Positions 56,828 through 64,000 of a stretch of DNA of 64,000 nt are shown here, piece by piece; the first letter of the stretch is position 1; every line of letters begins with the position of its first letter. The notes beneath the pieces are model-generated. The model did no database searches and was not told where the DNA came from. It saw nothing but the letters and a program-made list of their open reading frames with translations. Location of the stretch: contig OZ345358.1 of NCBI GenBank assembly GCA_977006965.1, positions 1-64,000 of the forward strand. Reading direction: 5' to 3'. This DNA is from Phymatolithon calcareum (lineage: Eukaryota > Rhodophyta > Florideophyceae > Hapalidiales). The position numbers and the translations under genes were made by a program.

Positions 56828-59800
56828 AAAATAGATCGACTGGCTCGACAGGCTCCACAATTCTTGCCTTCTGGGAGACCCCTCAAAAATAACCTCATTT
56901 TCGCACGGTGCCGCCGGCGCCTGTTGAGCCAAAGTTGAAATTTATATATTTTTTGCGGAGCCTGTTGAGCCACCTGCGTTTTTTGCCCTTCTGAGATACC
57001 CATCTCACAGCACGTTTCTTATGGGTTTTTGCATTTTGCTGCTTATCATTAAATTCCACTTTCATCCAAGTCTCCAGTAACTTGAGTCTATTTTTTCAAT
57101 ATTTTTTTCATGGCGCGTAAAATTGGCGCAAATGTTCCCGGTCACGCACACTCACATGCTTGGTACCATTCGGCGCGTCTTGATGCGTGCTTTCGAATGG
57201 TACCACGCGCGCAAGTGTGCGCGGGCGGGAACGTGGTGCGCTAGAACCAAGGATATGTTCCCAAAAATTATCGGAAAAAAATGATTTCTAATTTATGATA
57301 CAATACTTGCTTTGATATCCTATTTCGTAAATATATTTAAGCACATTCTCTTGGTTCTGGTGCACCAGCTTGCCGCTCGCGAAATGCTACGCGCGTTGGA
57401 CCGAGCTCTTTGTCTCGATGATAGCTCTCGAACGGTATGAAGCGCGTATCTCTGCGCGAACGACAAGATAGTGCCTTGAATACTGGACTGACCTTAGAGA
57501 GGTATCGCGCATGGCCAATAAGATAGGGCTTTCGCGTGTGGTCACCAATCATATTTTGTTGCAATGAATGGTAGCCAATTACGAGAAAGTGGCATGAAAT
57601 ATTACCAATTATAATTACCATCATGGAATTGACGGCTCGTGGTTGCGATACAGCGAAAATGGACTTCGGGAATACAGCGTAATTTTGGCCCAAAGAAACG
57701 AAATAAATTTTCGGCCATAGTGCTGCCGTGCTGTTTCAGTGTGTAGTGGAAAAAAGAATGTGCTCTATTGGCTACTTTGGTGTGCCTTGCATATTGGAAA
57801 ATATTGACGGGGCTGCACTGTCAATCAATGAAAATGTATTTTGCAATGTCAAGCGTATGGTTTTGTATGATATGAAATCCGGGTGCCAAAACAGGGACAT
57901 TCTATTGGCTACGGGTTAGTTCCCGGCATGCGTCGGTGGGTAACTGCATTTGATTTTAACTGTATGAGCCGGATATCGTGTAATGAAAATGCTGGATACG
58001 TGGAAGAGGCTGTAATGACGCGAGGTCGTTTCGTAATATGGAGATAATCTATTGGTCGAGAGTATTTGCTAGCAATGAACAATGGTGATGATTGCATGAT
58101 TGATCCCGGACCCTCTTCCTTCGGGATGTGAGAGTTTTTCTGATTGCTGTTCGCTCTTCCACTGTGAACAATGAAAATAACGAATAGAAATTTGTTGGTG
58201 GTGTTAGGGAATTCGTAGTGCCGTTGAGAATAAGAATAGGGAATAGAAGTTTAGAGGTGTTCAGGTCCAGAAGAGGTTGATGGTTAGCAGAGGTTAAGGT
58301 GAAAGATAATGAGCAAATTTTCGGGCATGGGAATAGGGGAATAGGGAAATATATGTAAAATAGATCATATATGTAGGCATCGCACAGTATCCGGCGAGGT
58401 CCTCAGAGCACACGTGACAGAACGCGAAGTCAGTACTATGCTTGACGAAGACGTTACTTTGCTCTCCACTCACGACATTCGACCATGTCCAGAGACGGCG
58501 TCCTTTATTTGTGCGAAAGAAGAGTGCCGGGTGGAGGTTCCGGCGATCCGCAAGGCATTCGTTCAGCATTTGAGGAGAAATGGACATTTTGCTGGTCACG
58601 GAGAAGCTGTGGGTCTCTGGCGTGCCGCGGATCGGTGTGCCGAGTCGTTTCCTAAGAACCACTCACTACGAGAAAAGTATCGATTTGGAGGTGCACGGCA
58701 CGGACGACTTCCGCCGATCGATGGTCTTGTTGTCGTGCAAGGCAAGTGCTGTCCTAAATGCGACATTTTGTTTGAAGGGGACAGCACTTTGCGTCGTCAC
58801 AGCACTATGGTGCACAAGACAAGCATTTCAAGAAAGACTGTGCGATTTCTGAGAACGTTGTTGTGCCAAAGTTTGTCTCGCGAGAATTCTTCTAAAAAGC
58901 TCTTCCTGATAGAAGATGTGGAGGCAAGCAACGATCGCAGCAGAGATGGTGATGCTGATATTACCGCTGCGGTTGCCAGATACGACCCTGCAGAAGTATC
59001 GCCGACGTATATTCGGGCGGCAAGCGATCGCGAAAAGAGCGGCTTTGTCAGCCTCGCCAAGTGCCAAGAGCGCCTTGACGCTGTCGGCCTCTCTCTTGGC
59101 GATGCATGGCGTCTCATTCGGCTAGGGGAAGCCGGTCGCGAGTCTGCTCTTGTGTCGTCGCAAACGGTTAAGCAGCTGTTTGTCGATGCGCGAGAGCTGT
59201 TCCGCGCGGTGGACAGTTTTCGGTCCACCTTGGTAGATATTAGCCCAGGCGGTACACTGGAGAAGAAGAAGCCGTTTCAGTTCCTTAACGACGACCACCG
59301 TGGGGATCGATCACTTGACCGGTATGTTCGGAGCGCGCGTATGCTCGTTGTCATGGCTCTTCGAGTTCATCGAGACAGGCAGAAGTATGCCGGGATATCG
59401 ATGAGCCCTGCTCTTGTGGCCGCACTCAATGACCTTTCAAGTGACAATGGCACTGACGAAGAGACTGTGTGCATGAAGGTGCACCGGGTGCTGTGCAGAA
59501 TTTTCTTCGAGAGGAGCAGCGTCTCCGGAGGGTCTGTCAGGCTCTTCTCTTTCGCCGTGGCCGCCTGTATGTGCGTTGGCGGTGAGACGATGGACCGCTT
59601 GCACTTCAAGCAAGGACGTCAAGTTGCTCCGGAAGTGACGGGCATTCTATACGCGGCGTCGTGCTGTGCTCTTCTGGAGATGCGAAAGTACAGTGACGAA
59701 GAGAGGCGTGTAGAGGTGGAAGCGGAGATACAATCGGCGATGTGCACTGGGGCAAAAGTCGGATTGTCCGTCTTCGTGGACATGCGGTCGATCTGCACCT

Positions 59801-62800
59801 CTGTTCGAGCAGAGGAGACGCCAGAGAATATGTTCGACAAATGTGGAGTTCATAGTCGGTGCGGGTTTATGGGAGGAATCGAGGTATCGGCCGACGATGT
59901 GAACGATGAGCACAGTGAGGACAATGTGGACGGTGGGAACCGTATTGTGCCTTCAGTCGGACGTACTGTGCGGTCAGTGCACAAGGACCTTCGGAAGGCA
60001 ATCTTTGTTGATTTGCTGAAGGAGAAGATGCTGCCACCGAGGTTTCGTGAGGAGTGCTCATCGATCTTGGACGAAGAGAGCAATATGGTACCAGGGTACT
60101 GGGCTTTGGCTGACGTGCGGAACAGCGAGTTTGTTCGTCGGTGTAATCGGTGGATCCGCGAAGAGATGCTACCGTGCTTACCGGCAGCCGAGTTGGATGC
60201 ATGGACTAAAGCGGCAAGAAACCTAGTTCCATTGTTCCTTACGGCACTGCACCTCGGCGCTGGAGGGCCTGGGCGCGGGACAGAGATCGGTAGTATGGGA
60301 CTGCGGAACACTCCGAGTTGCAAACGTGCTATCTTCTTCGTGGGCCAAGAGGTGATGATCAAACCAAAGTTCAACAAGAGTCGAAGCGTGCGTCAATGTC
60401 GAAACTTTTTTATATCGCGACATCTGGACGAGGAGACGTCATTTCTGTTCAAGGCGTTTCTACTGCTTGTGCACCCTGTCATGGTGCAGTATGCGGAAAT
60501 GAAGGAACAGTCGGTAGAAGTTCCGGCTGGTGCAGAAGGGGAAGCCATACTGCGAGAACGGTGGCTTCTCCGGGACAGTGTCTGTCTCGGAGTTGTGAAG
60601 CCTGAACGGGTCGCCGAACGGATCGGAACGGTGTTTGCTAAGTACAAGTTTCCTCTGAGTTTCTCGCAGTTCCGTCAGTGGCAGCGCGGTTTCGTGAAGA
60701 TGAAGGGTCGGGAGTCTTACCTTGCGAAGTGTTTGGCTCTGGAAGGGACGGAAGGAGAAGATATTGGCGACGATAATGACGGCGTCGATCGAGCCGCGGT
60801 TCTGCAGGCTGGTCATACTTTGAGGACAGCAACTTTGTTTTACGCGCAATCAAGTCGTCTCGGTGATGACTCTTTGGAACCAGACGAACAAGTTGTGGAG
60901 ATGTTCCGTCTCGCGTCGTATGAGTGGCAGACGGACATTGGGTTGCGCACGAAGACGGCTTCGCGATCTGGAGATGGCGAGAGGAGCAGTCCAGGAACGG
61001 GTGAGAAAGATATGACGGAACAGCAGCTGGCAGTGTTGGCAGATGTTGTGGCAGACCGGGTTTTTAAGAAATTGGAGTCAGTGACACAATCAAGAGGTTG
61101 TGTTTCTGGCTTTAATTATGATCCGGAGTCTGTCGATAACGTTTGTCGGAGACTGTTTTCAGAAGAAGCCACCGGGAATGCGATACTATCCGTAGATGCA
61201 GCTCCTTCCGACGTGTCGCCAAGGAGAAGTTCTGGTTCTTGCGGGAATGGGTTTGATGCAACGAATGCGCTGCGGAAGGTGACGAGAAATGCGAGCGTCG
61301 AATTCCGATCGGCGGAGCAGAAGTTTGCCATGGAGGCGGTCGCTGCCAGAAGATCGGATGTTGCTGTCATTCTAGCTACCGGTTGCGGAAAGACAGCAGT
61401 TGTGATGGGGCCGATTCTGTACGAGGCTGGAGTAACCATGTGGGTATCGCCGCTGCGAGCGCTTCTGTACGAGACGAAGGACCGTCTTCTGCGCGCTGGT
61501 ATCTGTGTGCAACGCCTAGGTCAGTATACTGAGTACAGAAGCGGTGTGGGGAGAGTTCTTCTTCTCGCACTGGAGGAGATCGGTCGTCCTGAGCTGCATG
61601 GTATTACCAACCGATTGAGAAGTCAAGGAAATCTTAATCGCATTGTGATCGACGAAGCACACATTCCGCTTTTTGCGCACACCTACCGCACGAGCATGGT
61701 AAGAATGCAGAGCATGGCCGACCTCAGCATTGACTGTCAACGGGTGTTGCTGACTGCAACAGCACCGCAAGCAATGCTGGAGCGCATTGCACCGATATGC
61801 GGAGTAGATGTGGACGGACTTGAGGTGATTCGTGGAGACCCGTGCCGGCCCAACCTTTGTTTAAATGTCGTACGGCTTGCAGACAGCAGTATGGGAACTC
61901 TGAAGAGACGTGTTGTCGTTGAAATCCGGCTGGCAGTAGCTAGGTGTCGATCGGGCAGTGGAGAAGGAGCGCGAGGGCTTGTTGTATGCCTAACTATCGC
62001 GGATGTTGAGCTGTTTGTGAAAGCAGTACAAGAGGCGTCCATCCGTGGCCTTTCTGTGTTGAAGTATCACAGCAAATTGAGTGACAGTGAAAGGCAAAGG
62101 ACAAGCATGCTGTGGGAGAAGGCGAAGAAGGATGTGTTAACCGTCATGATCGCAACTGATGGGTTCTGCACCGGGACAGATGCACCGAATGTTCGGTCTG
62201 TGATTGTGGCCGGTGGTGCGCGTTCGCTTGTTGAGTTTTGGCAAGGATGCGGAAGGGGTGGACGGGACGGGAAGAAAGCGAATGTAACTGTACTCTACCA
62301 CTGTGGTCACTTGTCTCGGGCACGTGGAGGACATGTGCCTGCTGTGATCGAAGGTGTCGGAAGTTTCAATGAGTGGGCTGAAAATGACAAAGAATGCCGA
62401 CGCCTTCGAATGGAACGGTTCCTCGAAGGTCTTGCAAGCTATCCCACATGCATTGAGCGTGGAGTAGGTTCTGTCGCGGTGGAGCTGTGCGACATTTGCA
62501 AGGACAAGAGAGGGACAGTGAGCGAGGGCCAGATTGAAGACCGTGGAGTTGTCGTTTGCGGGAGCAAGCGACTGTCGGAGGAGGAGGTGGAGAGAGCGAA
62601 GAAGAAGCGGAAGGAGTCGCAAGAGCAGTCGATGGAGGAAGTGGAACGAATGCGACGCTGGGGGCGAGAGCTGTCCAAATACTGCATGGCTTGTTTGGTG
62701 ATGACGTGCTTGAGCAGAGAGTTCCGCGAGGAACCCACGGCGTATGGGCGCATGATGGAAGACGACATGCGTAGCTGCAACATGGAGCGGTGCAGGTATA

Positions 62801-63216
62801 CAAGAAGTGCGTGCATGCGCTGCATGCAACCAGGACACTGGACGAATAAGTGCAATGTTCTGCAGTCGGTACAAGCGTCGCAGTATTCGAGGTGCAGGCA
62901 ATGTTTCATGCAAGAAGTTCGGGGAAGGAACGTACACAGTGCAAGCGAATACGGGAGACAGGGTGCGTGCCCTTACGAGTCGATCACGAAACTGGTCCTC
63001 TTCTGTTATGGGGACGCTCGTGCCCGGCAGTTGATGTGTAATGCTTTTCCTGCATTGAGAAGCGCACGGATGAAGGTGGCAAAAGACTTGGCGGATTGGC
63101 TGTTGAGCGACAGCGTGGAGGAGCCTGCAGCGCTGTTTGAGGTGATGAATTGGGCGCATAGAGAGTTTAAGCTACATGTGTTTGGATTGCAGACATGCTC
63201 TACTCTAAAAGAGTAG
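56777..63216 (+). mobile_element. TLH-A unit 2, complete on the left, right end undefined
   Basis: It starts at CTATATAG (56777-56784), fused to unit 1 without any spacer. It has the same leader, with the four 16-bp sites at 56792-56807, 56841-56856 (one change), 56916-56931 and 56957-56972, and the same gene. Past the gene it runs on into a non-coding tail with a hairpin and purine-rich repeats. The true right end may lie anywhere in that tail or beyond the window. Confidence 0.6.
58438..63216 (+). CDS. TLH-A copy 2: C2H2 / recombinase-like / RecQ-like helicase / CCHC protein
   Basis: This copy has the natural C-terminus (TCSTLKE and a TAG stop) and is 1,592 residues from the ATG. It differs from copy 1 by about 15 residues counted by eye, none in the recombinase-like, Walker A, DEAH or CCHC residues. 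Examples are S to N near residue 74, Y to D and H to D in the linker before the helicase, and P to L near the start of motif Ib. No stop or frameshift is present in nearly 4.8 kb, in a region where all other genes are broken, so this gene is young or under selection. It has no visible intron. Its leader carries no clear TATA box. Mobility or maintenance of chromosome ends are both possible roles. Confidence 0.85.
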   Translation: MLDEDVTLLSTHDIRPCPETASFICAKEECRVEVPAIRKAFVQHLRRNGHFAGHGEAVGLWRAADRCAESFPKNHSLREKYRFGGARHGRLPPIDGLVVVQGKCCPKCDILFEGDSTLRRHSTMVHKTSISRKTVRFLRTLLCQSLSRENSSKKLFLIEDVEASNDRSRDGDADITAAVARYDPAEVSPTYIRAASDREKSGFVSLAKCQERLDAVGLSLGDAWRLIRLGEAGRESALVSSQTVKQLFVDARELFRAVDSFRSTLVDISPGGTLEKKKPFQFLNDDHRGDRSLDRYVRSARMLVVMALRVHRDRQKYAGISMSPALVAALNDLSSDNGTDEETVCMKVHRVLCRIFFERSSVSGGSVRLFSFAVAACMCVGGETMDRLHFKQGRQVAPEVTGILYAASCCALLEMRKYSDEERRVEVEAEIQSAMCTGAKVGLSVFVDMRSICTSVRAEETPENMFDKCGVHSRCGFMGGIEVSADDVNDEHSEDNVDGGNRIVPSVGRTVRSVHKDLRKAIFVDLLKEKMLPPRFREECSSILDEESNMVPGYWALADVRNSEFVRRCNRWIREEMLPCLPAAELDAWTKAARNLVPLFLTALHLGAGGPGRGTEIGSMGLRNTPSCKRAIFFVGQEVMIKPKFNKSRSVRQCRNFFISRHLDEETSFLFKAFLLLVHPVMVQYAEMKEQSVEVPAGAEGEAILRERWLLRDSVCLGVVKPERVAERIGTVFAKYKFPLSFSQFRQWQRGFVKMKGRESYLAKCLALEGTEGEDIGDDNDGVDRAAVLQAGHTLRTATLFYAQSSRLGDDSLEPDEQVVEMFRLASYEWQTDIGLRTKTASRSGDGERSSPGTGEKDMTEQQLAVLADVVADRVFKKLESVTQSRGCVSGFNYDPESVDNVCRRLFSEEATGNAILSVDAAPSDVSPRRSSGSCGNGFDATNALRKVTRNASVEFRSAEQKFAMEAVAARRSDVAVILATGCGKTAVVMGPILYEAGVTMWVSPLRALLYETKDRLLRAGICVQRLGQYTEYRSGVGRVLLLALEEIGRPELHGITNRLRSQGNLNRIVIDEAHIPLFAHTYRTSMVRMQSMADLSIDCQRVLLTATAPQAMLERIAPICGVDVDGLEVIRGDPCRPNLCLNVVRLADSSMGTLKRRVVVEIRLAVARCRSGSGEGARGLVVCLTIADVELFVKAVQEASIRGLSVLKYHSKLSDSERQRTSMLWEKAKKDVLTVMIATDGFCTGTDAPNVRSVIVAGGARSLVEFWQGCGRGGRDGKKANVTVLYHCGHLSRARGGHVPAVIEGVGSFNEWAENDKECRRLRMERFLEGLASYPTCIERGVGSVAVELCDICKDKRGTVSEGQIEDRGVVVCGSKRLSEEEVERAKKKRKESQEQSMEEVERMRRWGRELSKYCMACLVMTCLSREFREEPTAYGRMMEDDMRSCNMERCRYTRSACMRCMQPGHWTNKCNVLQSVQASQYSRCRQCFMQEVRGRNVHSASEYGRQGACPYESITKLVLFCYGDARARQLMCNAFPALRSARMKVAKDLADWLLSDSVEEPAALFEVMNWAHREFKLHVFGLQTCSTLKE

Positions 63217-63219
63217 AAG

Positions 63220-63430
63220 TAGTTTGAGATTTGATTGATGGAAATGTAGTAAAAATGAAAGAAATTGTATGCGTTTAAGCGGAAGTAGTAAGAAAAGAGA
63301 TGAGGTAGGGGTAGCAGGGAAGAGGCAGTGCAATTCATGAGTCTTGATAGGTAGGGAAGATTGGGTAGACACTTGGAATAGCGTATAGCTGCTACACATT
63401 TCGAATCATAGCAATATGATACCCAGTTGA
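63220..63430. other. 3' flank of the TLH-A gene
   Basis: It is non-coding and AT-rich. The stop codon lies in a short dyad CTACTCTAAAAGAGTAG, exactly where unit 1 breaks off. No AATAAA signal was seen. Confidence 0.4.
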
Positions 63431-63501
63431 TTTCGAAGGGTGGAGTTTCAAAGCTGCAAGTTTTGTGGAAAAATGCAGCTTTGAAACTCCACCCTTCGAA
63501 A
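63431..63501. repeat. Perfect hairpin, 28-bp stem, 15-base loop
   Basis: The arms 63431-63458 and 63474-63501 are exact reverse complements (beginning TTTCGAAGGGTGGAG). The loop is AGTTTTGTGGAAAAA. It lies ~215 bases after the TLH-A stop codon, and unit 1 lacks it because it is cut off before. Confidence 0.9.
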
Positions 63502-63559
63502 ACAAGGCCCTATCATAACGACGAAAAATTCAATTTGTGTCAATACCTTTCAATGAATA

Positions 63560-63930
63560 TGTAGCACTTTGGAGTTTGGAAGAATGAGAGAAATTGGGAG
63601 AAGGAAATAGGAAAAATGAGATGAGATAGGGTAATAGGGAGTGAAGAGTGGAATGTAGGAAATAGGGAATAGGGATAGGGAGAATAAGGGAATACGGAAT
63701 AGGGAAACGTGCATAAAGAAAGAAAGAAAGAGAGGGAATACGGAATAGGGAGTAGGGAATATTGAGATGTCTGGATTAGGAAATAGGGAATAGGAGATGG
63801 GATACGGTTAATAGGGAGTAAGGAGTGGAATGTATTCAGATAGGGATATGGATATGGATACGGAGTAGGGAGTTGGGAGTTAGGAGTAGAGAATAGTATA
63901 TAATATATATGAACAGGTCTATATATATGT
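63560..63930 (+). repeat. Degenerate purine-rich GGGAATA-type repeats
   Basis: The strand is almost all purine and T, with many GGGAATA, TAGGGAA and GGAGTAGG units, an AAAG run at ~63718 and GATATG repeats at ~63845. Similar short stretches (AATAGGGGAATAGGG) occur before both TLH-A genes at ~51900 and ~58330. It may be an expanded microsatellite or decayed telomere-like sequence. Confidence 0.6.
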
Positions 63931-64000
63931 CGTGTGGAGTGTTGGAATCACTTTTTTCCTTTTCGAGAATCTTTCTTGCTCCCCCTATTCACTCCTGGCA
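63931..64000. other. Edge segment, nothing recognised
   Basis: After a TATATATATG stretch the sequence becomes mixed. No feature was seen before the window ends. Confidence 0.3.

Noticed and set aside
1-64000. tRNA or rRNA genes
   Set aside because: No cloverleaf with A and B boxes and no rRNA-like conserved stretch was found by reading both strands; a covariance-model scan would be needed to exclude them.

Overview
The window looks like nuclear DNA of a eukaryote, gene-poor and packed with repeats. The clues are two solo LTRs, non-LTR (LINE) insertions with target-site duplications and A-rich or GAA-rich tails, anoctamin (TMEM16) fragments, a decayed Crypton-like tyrosine recombinase and two long intronless ORFs with C2H2 fingers, a RecQ-type helicase and a CCHC knuckle. 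A red alga or a fungus would fit; the species cannot be fixed from sequence alone. The right end carries purine-rich GGGAATA-like degenerate repeats, which would suit a subtelomeric position but do not prove one. I see no rRNA, convincing tRNA or CRISPR array.

Layout. 0-3.6 kb: dispersed repeats (R5, R1, R2), with a LINE fragment inserted in R1. 3.5-11 kb: anoctamin pieces, a TLH-B pseudogene split by a LINE, and a ~2.3 kb imperfect palindrome built from anoctamin-like sequence. 11-21 kb: segmental duplicates, two solo LTRs, and a small secreted-protein gene split by a LINE. 21-29 kb: LINE remnants, a coiled-coil ORF and a GC-rich island with no recognised gene. 29-34.6 kb: the most complete anoctamin pseudogene, another R1/secreted-protein module, R2 and another anoctamin piece. 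35-43.6 kb: second copies of the segments from 7-21 kb. 43.6-46.7 kb: Crypton-like recombinase pseudogene between inverted anoctamin-flank arms. 46.7-50.3 kb: TLH-B and anoctamin pieces. 50.3-64 kb: two head-to-tail units of ~6.4 kb, each with an intact gene of ~1,600 codons.

The strongest candidate for an undescribed system is that tandem pair, called TLH-A here. Each protein has two N-terminal C2H2-type fingers, a middle domain with the landmarks of a tyrosine recombinase (R-x-x-E, S-x-x-R, G-H and a Tyr nine residues after the His), a RecQ-like helicase with its Cys cluster, and a C-terminal CCHC knuckle. Each gene follows a 1.6 kb leader with four 16-bp sites (two direct, two inverted) and a ~100-bp palindrome. 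Both units start at the palindrome CTATATAG, and the second is joined directly into the last codons of the first, as expected if a circular form inserted at an existing copy. A diverged sister family (TLH-B) survives only as fragments, one of which keeps the recombinase-like residues but lacks the helicase. In two loci a TLH-B copy lies downstream of an anoctamin fragment in the same orientation, so anoctamin may be cargo or a fixed neighbour of these elements.

Names R1, R2, R3, R5, TLH-A and TLH-B are local labels. All family assignments come from motifs read by eye; no database search was possible.
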